The notes: generated from the sequence alone by a model not told the origin. 5,971 bases of DNA from Nitrospinota bacterium (GCA_003696125.1 RFHZ01000593.1:1-5971); one strand, 5' to 3'; positions 1 through 5,971 are shown, numbered from the stretch's first letter. Made by a program: numbers and translations.

Positions 1-1938
1 CACCCGGATCGTGCCCTGTGGGTCTGGCACCCGGCCTTCCTCCAGGAGCCGCAGGAGAGGACCTTTTTCCTCGATTTTGCCGCCGCCAGAGGCATCCGCA
101 CCGTTTTTCTGTTTACCTCCACCCGGCAACTGCAGGAGAATCCCCTCCCCTTTCGCCTCTTTCTGCGGCTCGCCCATCAACGTGGCCTTACCGTGCACGC
201 GCTGAACGGGGGGCCGACCTGGATCTTCCCTTATCAGTACCCGAAAGCCTTCGCCTTCCTCCGGGCCGTGCACCGCTTCCACCAGGAGAGCCCCCCCTCC
301 TCTCGCTTCGATGCCATCCATCTCGACATCGAGCCCTACACGCTGGCAGAGTGGAAGAGCGGCCAACAAGACGAGCTGATCCGGTACTATCTGGCCTTCC
401 TGCGACAGATCCGTCTGCGCGTACCAGCAGGTCTCCCCCTGGTACTGGACCTGCCCGCCTGGTTTGACCGGATTGCCGTGGGGAGATCCACCCTCTTTGC
501 CACCGTCCTCTCCCTGGCCGATCAGGTTGTGCTCATGGCCTATCAAAGCCGGGCAGAGAAGGTCATAGCGGTGAGCCAACCCGAGTTAGAGTGGGCCGAG
601 CAAAAGGGGAAAGGGATCTGGATCGGCCTGAGTGCTGATCCCTCCCATCTTTCCTCCGCCACCCTGCCCGGAGAAAAGCGACTGGAGACCTTGATCGAGG
701 TGGTCAAGGGGAAATTTGCCGAAAAGAAGAGCTTCCGTGGTGTGGCCATACACGATTACGAGCGCTACCAGCGTTTAATCCTGCACCCCTCATCACCCCA
801 GAGCCCTCCCCCTCCGGCAGGACCGGCAGAGGAACCGTCCTTGCAACTGGTGGCCGAAAGGGGAGCAGGCCTTCCCCTAACCCCGATCACACCGGCAGGC
901 ACGGTCTCGAGGGAGAAAGAAGATCACCGGCAAGCAGTAGAAGTAGAGACGGCACCGGCAGATCACCTCTTTCTCGCCTGGGCTCCCCGGGGGAATGCCT
1001 ATGCCCTCCAGAAGCACTTTCCGGATCGAGACGAACTCTGGATTTCCTCCTTTCCCCAGGGGGAACAGCACCGCATTGCCGAGGGGAAGTGGGGAGTGCG
1101 GTCGCTGTTCGACCGCTCCCTCCCCTCCCTCCTCTTTCGCTGGACTACCGATACGGAGCACTACTTCCTCCTGCTCTCTCCAGAGCCTCCCCTCCTCTAC
1201 CACCGGAACAGGGGGGGAAAGGCACGCCTGATTAAACAGTTCCCAGGAGTTGCCCTGGCCCTTTCTCCTGCTCCGCATCGACTCCAGGTCCTTTATAAAC
1301 GCCAGAAACGGCTCCTCCTGTGGGAGGTGGGTGGGGAGAGAGAGCTCCCCTCTGCCTCGTTTCTGCAATCCATCACCTGTCCGGTATGGTCGCCCACCGG
1401 TAGAGAGATCGTCTTTACCGCCCGGCAGGGGAACCGCTTCGATCTGTACCGTCTCTCCCCTGCGCCAGAGGCGCTTACCCGTCTCACCTATCTCTTCAGC
1501 CCCTTTCCCCTCTGCCCCTCCTGGTCACCAGACGGGAAAGCCCTGGCCTTCTCTGCCCCGCTCCCCCTGCAACAGAACCAGGGGATCTACCTCCTCTCGC
1601 TGCACGGCACCTATGCGCTTCGCCTCCTGGCCAAAAATGGCGTCCCTTCTCCCCAGGGGCCGCTCTGGCTCAGTGAAAAGCAGCTTCTCTATGTGGGGGA
1701 AACCGCTCCCGGCAAAACCGCTCTCTACCAGCTCGATCTCCCCTCCTCCCTGCCTCGCCTCCTCCGGCGCGCAGCCATTCCCTTGCTGTATAAGTCGCCG
1801 GCAGGGGATAGGGTCGCCTATCACGTGCAGACTCCTCGTGGAATCCGCATCCGCTTCCTCTCTCTTCCCCCCCTTTCCCGGTCATCTCACAGCCGGCCAG
1901 TCCCGGCCCTGGCGGGAAGAAGGGTACCGCTCAGGTAG
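1..1938 (+). CDS. GH18-like TIM-barrel protein with C-terminal PD40/TolB-like propeller (5' partial)
   Basis: The frame is open from the first base to the TAG at 1936-1938, so the true start lies upstream. The GTG at 193 would cut through the barrel and is rejected. 645 residues are visible (numbered from base 1). Residues 1-260 show eight strand-like segments in order: LWVW, TVFLF, TVHAL, AIHLDIEP, LVLDLPAW, VVLMAY, GIWIGLS, GVAIHDY. This fits a (beta/alpha)8 barrel. Strand 4 carries D104-x-x-H-x-D109-x-E111, close to the GH18 signature DxxDxDxE, and strand 6 (LMAYQ, 178-182) resembles the GH18 MxYD motif. A Pro-rich linker (about 264-320) leads to a beta-propeller with PD40-type repeats, WSPTG at 463-467 and WSPDG at 508-512. 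By family knowledge such proteins are exported and act on glycans; any signal peptide would be outside the window. The stop lies 12 bp before the HlyD gene, so the two are probably co-transcribed. The substrate is unknown, and GH18 membership is inferred from motifs only; another glycosidase-like barrel family is possible. Confidence 0.8.
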   Translation, partial: HPDRALWVWHPAFLQEPQERTFFLDFAAARGIRTVFLFTSTRQLQENPLPFRLFLRLAHQRGLTVHALNGGPTWIFPYQYPKAFAFLRAVHRFHQESPPSSRFDAIHLDIEPYTLAEWKSGQQDELIRYYLAFLRQIRLRVPAGLPLVLDLPAWFDRIAVGRSTLFATVLSLADQVVLMAYQSRAEKVIAVSQPELEWAEQKGKGIWIGLSADPSHLSSATLPGEKRLETLIEVVKGKFAEKKSFRGVAIHDYERYQRLILHPSSPQSPPPPAGPAEEPSLQLVAERGAGLPLTPITPAGTVSREKEDHRQAVEVETAPADHLFLAWAPRGNAYALQKHFPDRDELWISSFPQGEQHRIAEGKWGVRSLFDRSLPSLLFRWTTDTEHYFLLLSPEPPLLYHRNRGGKARLIKQFPGVALALSPAPHRLQVLYKRQKRLLLWEVGGERELPSASFLQSITCPVWSPTGREIVFTARQGNRFDLYRLSPAPEALTRLTYLFSPFPLCPSWSPDGKALAFSAPLPLQQNQGIYLLSLHGTYALRLLAKNGVPSPQGPLWLSEKQLLYVGETAPGKTALYQLDLPSSLPRLLRRAAIPLLYKSPAGDRVAYHVQTPRGIRIRFLSLPPLSRSSHSRPVPALAGRRVPLR

Positions 1939-1950
1939 AGGAAGAGAGCC

Positions 1951-3141
1951 ATGCGTCTTCGCCGACTCCGCACCCCGCCGCCTCCCCCCTTTCCACCAGC
2001 CGGCCAGAGGCCTCCCACACCGAAGCGCCGTCTCCTCAAGGGAGGACTCCTGCTCGTTCTTCTCATCGGGATCGCCGCTCTTTTCGCCTACTACTGGTAC
2101 TGGCAGCACGGCTGGATCATCACCACCGGCCGGATCGTGGCCACCCAGATCAGAATCAGCTCACCGCTCACCGGTCGTATCACCCTGATTTCGGTGCGGG
2201 AAGGGGAGGAGGTGGAACAGGGGCAACTCCTGGTAAAGCTCGATGATACCGGGCTCAAGGCCGAACTGACCCGGGCAGAGATCCGCCTGGCCCAGGCCCG
2301 GTCCCGGTTACAGGCTTGGCAACAGATGGACCTCGATCCCTCCTTACAGATCCGGGTAGCAGCGGCACAGCGGGATCTCGATCTGGCCGAGGAACGCTAT
2401 CGTAAGGCCCTGGCCATGGAGGAAAAAGCCGATCTTCTGCGCAAGCAGGCGCAAAAGGATAAAGAACGGGCGGAAAGGCTGTTCCTGTTACGGGCCATCA
2501 CCCGGGCGCAATGGGAACAGGCACTCCTGGACTGGAAGACGGCGCAGGCCTCTTATGCGGCAGCCCAGGCGGAACGATCAGAAGCCGAGGCTGCCGTACA
2601 AGGTGCGAGGAGACTCCTGGCCCAGGCCAAAGCCGCCATTCGTCATTTTCGCCAGCAACGAGAAAAAGAGGCAGAGCTCTTACGCCTCGCAGTCGAGGAG
2701 GCCACCGCCCAGGTAGCCGAGGCCAGGTCACGCCTGCAACAAACCGTCATCTACGCCCCACGGAGCGGTCGCGTCCTCGGGATCGACCGGCAGGTGGGTG
2801 AGGTGGTAGATCCCAACGACGTGATCCTCACCCTCATCGATCCCCAAGAGACCTGGATAGAAGCCTATGTCAGCGGAGCAGAACTCTCCACCCTTCACGA
2901 CAAACAGCCTGTGCTCTTCTCCATTGAGGGAGGAAGGCCGCAAAAATACCGGGGACAGATCAGGCTCCCCTCTCCTCCTCCCTCCCCTCTCGAACATCCT
3001 CTCCGGGTAGGCCCGCAGCGGGTCCGCTCTCCGTCCCGACTCCCGGCCTTTCTCTATCCGGTAAAGATCGTCTTTACCGATACCCTGCCCCCCGAAATCC
3101 GGCCGGAAATGTTCGTGCGCATCTGGATCCGCAGGGAGTAA
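1951..3141 (+). CDS. HlyD/EmrA-like membrane fusion protein (periplasmic adaptor)
   Basis: This is a complete 396-residue periplasmic adaptor, a typical length for the HlyD/EmrA group. A basic, proline-rich cytoplasmic N-terminus (1-30) precedes one hydrophobic anchor (about 31-50). The first half of the lipoyl/biotinyl-like domain follows at about 66-100 (SPLTGRI, then REGEEVEQGQLLVKLD). A long Ala/Glu/Arg/Gln-rich coiled-coil hairpin spans about 101-263. The second lipoyl half is at 264-297 (IYAPRSGRV, then GEVVDPND), and a beta-barrel runs to the end. Such proteins link an inner-membrane transporter or synthase to an outer-membrane channel. The ATG is preceded by GAGG (1938-1941), which overlaps the stop of the upstream gene, so translational coupling is likely. 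No ABC, MFS or TolC partner is in the window, so the cargo cannot be named. A Pro-rich insertion sits in the barrel at about 339-367. The EmrA-like or polysaccharide-export role is inferred; family membership is well supported. Confidence 0.93.
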   Translation: MRLRRLRTPPPPPFPPAGQRPPTPKRRLLKGGLLLVLLIGIAALFAYYWYWQHGWIITTGRIVATQIRISSPLTGRITLISVREGEEVEQGQLLVKLDDTGLKAELTRAEIRLAQARSRLQAWQQMDLDPSLQIRVAAAQRDLDLAEERYRKALAMEEKADLLRKQAQKDKERAERLFLLRAITRAQWEQALLDWKTAQASYAAAQAERSEAEAAVQGARRLLAQAKAAIRHFRQQREKEAELLRLAVEEATAQVAEARSRLQQTVIYAPRSGRVLGIDRQVGEVVDPNDVILTLIDPQETWIEAYVSGAELSTLHDKQPVLFSIEGGRPQKYRGQIRLPSPPPSPLEHPLRVGPQRVRSPSRLPAFLYPVKIVFTDTLPPEIRPEMFVRIWIRRE

Positions 3142-3180
3142 ATGGTACGATCTTTGCTCTATAAAATCCCTGCCAGGGAG

Positions 3181-3209
3181 ATGAAAATGCGGGACACCTG
3201 TGCTATGAT
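3181..3209 (+). promoter_or_regulatory. Candidate sigma-70 promoter of the LOG gene
   Basis: An extended -10 element, TGCTATGAT (hexamer TATGAT at 3204-3209), lies 17 bases downstream of ATGAAA (3181-3186), which matches TTGACA at four of six positions. Transcription would start near 3216, giving a leader of about 85 bases before the chosen ATG. It lies in the gap after the HlyD gene, which suggests the LOG gene has its own transcription unit. Found by eye only. Confidence 0.5.
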
Positions 3210-3289
3210 ATAAGCCTCCAGGGACAAAAGGGGTGTAGGGGTGTCAATATGCCTATGGTTGCAGGATCTGGGAGGAGATCTCAGAGAGC

Positions 3290-3294
3290 AGGAG
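3290..3294 (+). promoter_or_regulatory. Ribosome binding site deciding the LOG start
   Basis: AGGAG is followed by five bases and then the ATG at 3300. This supports 3300 over the in-frame ATG at 3249, which has only a weaker G-rich stretch before it and would add 17 low-complexity residues not expected in the family. Confidence 0.6.
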
Positions 3295-3299
3295 AAGCG

Positions 3300-4328
3300 A
3301 TGGCACTGACAACGAGCACGGATAACAACACAGTGGATGATCAGATCATGCATCTGATCCATACGTATGGGGAGAGTTCTGATGCCGATCTGGTGAAAGA
3401 GATTATCTTCACGGCATTGCGCCTGGTGGGAGATCGCGCCGACCGGGGCGATCTGAAGATCCTCAACACCGCGCTGAAGGAGCTTCGGTATGCCTTTAAG
3501 GTCTTCAAACCGTACCGCAACTACCGCAAGGTCAGCATCTTTGGTTCGGCCCGCACCCAGCCCGATGATCCGGTCTATCAACAGGCGGTCGAGTTTGGCA
3601 GGCGGGTGGTAGAGCGGGGCTATATGGTGATTACCGGGGCTGGGGAAGGGATCATGAAGGCGGGACAGGATGGGGCCGGGCGGCGTATGAGCTTCGGGTT
3701 AAACATCCGCCTCCCCTTTGAACAGGTCGCCAACTCCATCATCGCCGACGACCCCAAGCTGATCACCTTCAAATACTTCTTTACCCGCAAGCTGATCTTT
3801 GTCAAAGAGACCGATGCCTTTGCCATGTTTCCCGGAGGGTTTGGCACGCATGACGAGGCCTTTGAAGCCCTAACCCTCCTGCAAACCGGGAAGAGCGATC
3901 CCATGCCGGTGGTGTTTATCGATAGCCCGCAAGAACGGTACTGGCGTACCTGGGAGGCTTTCATCCAGGAACACCTGGTGCAAAAGGGCCGGATCTCCCC
4001 CGATGACCTCTCCCTCTTCAAGATCACGGAAGACGTGGAAGAGGCGGTCGAGGAGATCGACACCTTTTACCGGAATTACCATTCCCTGCGCTATGTGAAA
4101 GATCTCCTGGTCATCCGGGTCAATCACTCGATCAGCCCGGAACTCCTCGACACCCTCAACCACGATTTCACCGATCTGCTGGCGGCGGGGAAGATCGAAG
4201 CGAGTGGGGCCCTTCCCGAGGAGAGTAACGAACCGGAGATCGCCCATCTCCCCCGGCTCGTGTTGCGGTTCAACCGCAGGAACTTCGGCCGCCTGCGACA
4301 GATGATCGATGTGATCAACCGCTACTGA
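3300..4328 (+). CDS. LOG-family (TIGR00730-like) Rossmann-fold protein, probable nucleoside 5'-monophosphate phosphoribohydrolase
   Basis: 342 residues from the ATG with the best ribosome binding site. The core (about 76-257) begins with KVSIFGSAR and contains the two LOG signatures: TGAGEGIMKAG (112-122), a variant of GGGxxGxMG, and PGGFGTHDE (178-186), an exact PGGxGTxxE. An Arg/Lys pair in FFTRK (160-164) matches the region holding the conserved catalytic Arg. Known family members cleave the N-glycosidic bond of nucleoside monophosphates; the plant and actinobacterial LOGs release active cytokinins, and the bacterial PpnN type adjusts purine nucleotide pools. Older annotation as lysine decarboxylase is misleading. 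The protein is much longer than the roughly 180-200 residue LOG core: an alpha-helical N-terminal segment (1-75) and a C-terminal domain (about 261-342) are added. It has its own promoter and converges on the hydrolase gene 43 bp downstream. Family membership is confident; the physiological substrate is inferred. Confidence 0.92.
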   Translation: MALTTSTDNNTVDDQIMHLIHTYGESSDADLVKEIIFTALRLVGDRADRGDLKILNTALKELRYAFKVFKPYRNYRKVSIFGSARTQPDDPVYQQAVEFGRRVVERGYMVITGAGEGIMKAGQDGAGRRMSFGLNIRLPFEQVANSIIADDPKLITFKYFFTRKLIFVKETDAFAMFPGGFGTHDEAFEALTLLQTGKSDPMPVVFIDSPQERYWRTWEAFIQEHLVQKGRISPDDLSLFKITEDVEEAVEEIDTFYRNYHSLRYVKDLLVIRVNHSISPELLDTLNHDFTDLLAAGKIEASGALPEESNEPEIAHLPRLVLRFNRRNFGRLRQMIDVINRY

Positions 4329-4371
4329 GGCCCTCTCTACCCGCTCTCTCCTTCCCCCGCCGGGTACCGGT

Positions 4372-5085
4372 TTACTTTAAGGTCTCTCCCGGCTTAAGCT
4401 CGATGATCTCCAGTCCAGGAATATCCTGGGTCAGCTCCCGCAGCTTGGCCGGGGTACCGGTGAGGGCCGGGAAGGTCCCATGATGCATCGGGATCACCAT
4501 TTTGGCCGAGAGGAGACGACAGGCATAGGCCGCCTCTCGCGGGGACATGGTATAGAGGTCCCCGATAGGGAGCATAATCAGGTCAGGGCGATAGAGCTCG
4601 GCGATGATGCGCATGTCGCCAAAGACATTGGTATCTCCGGCATGATAGATCTTGAAGCCGTTTTCAAACTCGACCACATACCCTACCGCTTCGCCGCCGT
4701 AGATGATCTGGCCATTGTCCAGGATACCACAACTGTGATCGGCGTGTACCATGGTGACGTTGATGCCATCGACGTTTTGCGTCCCCCCTTTGTTCATCCC
4801 GCTGGTGTTCTCTACCCCCTTGCTGGCCAGCCAGTGGCAGGTCTCGTAGACCCCCACCACTTTCGGCTTGTGGGCTTTGCCCAGCTCGACCGCATCGGCG
4901 ATATGGTCAAAGTGCCCATGTGTGACCAGCATGATATCGAGCTTATCCACCCTCTTCAACTCTTCCGGGCAGGCCGGATTCTGCTGGACCCAGGGATCGA
5001 TGATCATGGTCTTTCCCCCCGGGGTCTCGATCTTGAACGTGGAGTGTCCCAGCCAGGTAATGGCAATATCCCGATTGAGTTGCAT
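4372..5085 (-). CDS. UPF0173-type metal-dependent hydrolase (metallo-beta-lactamase fold)
   Basis: 237 residues, close to the usual length of about 225-235 for UPF0173. The N-terminus reads ITWLGHSTFKIE, typical of the UPF0173/UlaG-like branch. The metal site is complete: THGHFDH (55-61) supplies His56, His58, Asp60 and His61, followed by His114 (in VHADHS), Asp151 (in HAGDT) and the His201-His202 pair near the C-terminus. It therefore probably binds two metal ions in the cytoplasm; no signal peptide is seen. The physiological substrate of the family is not established. The start at 5085 is fixed by an excellent Shine-Dalgarno sequence; an in-frame ATG 25 codons upstream (5160) would add a sequence unlike the family and would swallow that site. 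It is transcribed away from the kinase gene end and convergent with the LOG gene. Fold and catalytic site are very secure; function is not. Confidence 0.95.
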   Translation of the reverse strand: MQLNRDIAITWLGHSTFKIETPGGKTMIIDPWVQQNPACPEELKRVDKLDIMLVTHGHFDHIADAVELGKAHKPKVVGVYETCHWLASKGVENTSGMNKGGTQNVDGINVTMVHADHSCGILDNGQIIYGGEAVGYVVEFENGFKIYHAGDTNVFGDMRIIAELYRPDLIMLPIGDLYTMSPREAAYACRLLSAKMVIPMHHGTFPALTGTPAKLRELTQDIPGLEIIELKPGETLK

Positions 5086-5092
5086 GCTATCT

Positions 5093-5099
5093 CCTCCTT
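5093..5099 (-). promoter_or_regulatory. Strong ribosome binding site of the UPF0173 gene
   Basis: Read on the minus strand this is AAGGAGG, a near-full anti-16S match, seven bases before the ATG at 5085-5083. It decides the start of the hydrolase gene against the longer in-frame alternative. Confidence 0.85.
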
Positions 5100-5181
5100 T
5101 CTCTGACCAGAAAAATCGACAACCTGCTTCATCCACTGTATGCGATCCCCTTGCTACCAACCTCTTCTACCGGTATGTTTT

Positions 5182-5210
5182 ACCATAGCGCAAAACCGCA
5201 TGGGAAGCAA
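5182..5210 (-). promoter_or_regulatory. Weak candidate promoter for the UPF0173 gene
   Basis: On the minus strand TTGCTT (5210-5205) and TATGGT (5187-5182) are separated by exactly 17 bases, matching the consensus at three of six and four of six positions. Transcription would start near 5175, about 90 bases before the ATG. The match is modest and found by eye. An inverted repeat overlaps it (separate entry). Confidence 0.3.
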
Positions 5211-5217
5211 CGGTTTT
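5192..5217. repeat. Inverted repeat AAAACCG-N12-CGGTTTT
   Basis: Two perfect 7-base arms (5192-5198 and 5211-5217) flank a 12-base spacer that includes the candidate -35 element of the hydrolase gene. The position fits an operator for a dimeric regulator; alternatively it is a weak stem with A/T flanks or chance. No second copy was noticed in the window. Confidence 0.4.
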
Positions 5218-5240
5218 CTCTGAAAGGACAAAGCACCGGG

Positions 5241-5270
5241 CTCTCGACGGCAGGATGGTCCTGTCGAGAG
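5241..5270 (-). terminator. Hairpin downstream of the hybrid kinase gene, possible terminator
   Basis: CTCTCGAC (5241-5248) and GTCGAGAG (5263-5270) are perfect 8-base arms. The stem can continue inward with AGGA/TCCT (5252-5255 and 5259-5262) around a three-base loop, with a three-base bulge. It starts 55 bases after the kinase stop in the direction of transcription. The following minus-strand sequence is only moderately T-rich (CTTTGTCCTTT), so an intrinsic terminator is plausible but not clear; an mRNA 3'-end-stabilising structure is an alternative. Confidence 0.4.
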
Positions 5271-5325
5271 GCTCTCCCTCTGGGGGCCTGCGATCAGGGG
5301 GAAACAGGGGGGAGGAGAACCAGAT

Positions 5326-5971
5326 TCAGTTCTGATGAGGCTTGACCAGCATGGTCTCGACGAGCAACACCAGGTCAGAGACGTTAAAGGGTTTGGAGAG
5401 GATATAATCGATCCCTTGCGCCCTGGCTTCGGTTTGATCGATGCTCTCTCCCCAGCCGGTCATCAACACCACCGGGACAGCGGGGTTGAGCGCCTTTATG
5501 CGCCGGGTAACCGCATAGCCATTGATCTCGGACATGCTGAGATCGGTGAGGACCAGATCAAACGGCTCTTCCTGGAAGCAGTTGATCCCCTCGTACCCGC
5601 TATAGGCTTTGCGCACCCGATGGCCGTAAGAGGAGAGGGCCTCCTCCACAATGTCACAAATCATGGCCTCATCGTCAACCACCAGGATACGTGCCGTGGT
5701 GGAGGGATTCGTCGCGGTAGCCGAGGGAGGGGGAGAAGAGACGCTCTTATCGATGGGGAAACGGAGCCAGAAGGTGGTTCCCTTCCCTTCTTTACTCTCG
5801 ACCGAGATTTCCCCCTGGTGCTGCTTGATGATCCCGTACACCGTGCTCAAGCCCAGACCAGAGTTGCTTCCCCCCTTGGTGGTGAAGAAGGGATCAAAGA
5901 TCTTGCCCAGCGTGTCTGCATCGATGCCGGTCCCCGTATCGCTGATGCGCACCACCACCCTGTCCTGAACC
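5326..5971 (-). CDS. Hybrid sensor histidine kinase, C-terminal part: HATPase_c plus receiver domain (5' partial)
   Basis: The frame is open to the right edge, so the N-terminus (sensor, any PAS domains, phosphoacceptor His and N box) is missing. 214 residues are visible. The first 75 are the end of an HATPase_c domain: G1 box DTGTGID (11-17), F box IFDPFFTTK (24-32) and G2 box GLGLSTVYGIIKQHQG (38-53). This arrangement is typical of NtrB-like kinases. A short Ser/Pro/Thr/Ala linker (about 76-92) leads to a receiver domain at about 94-210 with acidic pocket Asp99-Asp100, phosphoacceptor Asp143, Thr171 and Lys193 (SKPF). The protein therefore has an ATP site and a receiver that could be autophosphorylated or relay phosphate to another protein. 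The usual Pro after the phosphoacceptor loop (D-L-x-M-P) is Ser147 here. No response regulator gene is visible on this side. The signal sensed cannot be inferred. Confidence 0.95.
   Translation of the reverse strand, partial: VQDRVVVRISDTGTGIDADTLGKIFDPFFTTKGGSNSGLGLSTVYGIIKQHQGEISVESKEGKGTTFWLRFPIDKSVSSPPPSATATNPSTTARILVVDDEAMICDIVEEALSSYGHRVRKAYSGYEGINCFQEEPFDLVLTDLSMSEINGYAVTRRIKALNPAVPVVLMTGWGESIDQTEARAQGIDYILSKPFNVSDLVLLVETMLVKPHQN

Noticed and set aside
193-195. GTG at 193 as the start of the first gene
   Set aside because: The frame is open to base 1 and the preceding 64 residues contain the first two barrel strands and lead into the third.
1867-1873. Run of seven C near the end of the first gene as a possible frameshift or phase-variable tract
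   Set aside because: The current frame stops 12 bp before the HlyD start, an ideal operon spacing. Either shifted frame would run more than 200 bases into the HlyD gene. The 25-residue Arg/Ser-rich tail is slightly odd but acceptable.
1250-2188. Long + strand open frame (312 codons) overlapping the first two genes
   Set aside because: It lies out of frame inside the barrel-propeller and HlyD genes, gives a Ser/Pro/Arg-rich sequence with no domain, and has no ribosome binding site; it is a shadow of GC-rich coding DNA.
3167-3179. TCCCT-GCC-AGGGA inverted repeat, followed on the minus strand by TTTTAT, as a terminator
   Set aside because: The stem is only five base pairs and the T-tract lies on the strand with no gene to terminate; on the + strand no T-run follows.
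3142-3213. 23-codon open frame starting directly after the HlyD stop (TAAATG)
   Set aside because: It overlaps the candidate promoter, has no recognisable features, and such short frames are expected by chance.
4329-4371. Bidirectional terminator between the convergent LOG and UPF0173 genes
   Set aside because: Only a 4-bp CCGG-GTA-CCGG stem is visible in a pyrimidine-rich stretch; too weak to call.
4480-5106. Long + strand open frame opposite the UPF0173 gene
   Set aside because: It is antisense to a gene with a complete metal site; its His/Asp-rich sequence is a reverse-complement shadow.

Overview
The window holds five protein-coding genes, two of them cut by the window edges. No RNA gene, CRISPR array, insertion sequence or phage gene is visible. 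The DNA is moderately GC-rich. A HlyD-type periplasmic adaptor indicates a Gram-negative (two-membrane) bacterium. A hybrid histidine kinase with a C-terminal receiver domain and a long-form LOG protein would fit Desulfobacterota or a similar lineage, but nothing here fixes the taxon.

Left part, + strand (1-3141): a two-gene unit. The first gene enters from outside the window. It encodes a (beta/alpha)8 barrel resembling a glycoside hydrolase of the GH18 type, followed by a linker and a TolB-like (PD40) beta-propeller. Twelve bases after its stop codon comes a complete membrane fusion (HlyD/EmrA-like) protein with one membrane anchor, a split lipoyl domain and a long coiled-coil hairpin. Together they suggest envelope carbohydrate handling, for example polymer or glycan export with a trimming enzyme. 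The partner transporter or synthase must lie outside the window, so this is inference.

Middle (3142-4328, + strand): a 158-base gap with a plausible sigma-70 promoter (extended -10), then a LOG-family (TIGR00730-like) Rossmann-fold protein with extra N- and C-terminal segments. It is probably a nucleoside monophosphate phosphoribohydrolase and looks like its own transcription unit. Its end converges, across 43 bp with no convincing terminator, on the next gene.

Right part, - strand (4372-5971): a UPF0173-type metallo-beta-lactamase-fold hydrolase with a near-perfect ribosome binding site. Upstream of it is a 240-base intergenic region (5086-5325) holding a candidate promoter overlapped by an inverted repeat and, further upstream, a strong hairpin. 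Beyond that is the 3' end of a hybrid sensor kinase (ATPase domain plus receiver) that runs off the right edge. The LOG, hydrolase and kinase genes look like ordinary independent genes. The most distinctive item is the barrel-propeller protein coupled to the HlyD adaptor.
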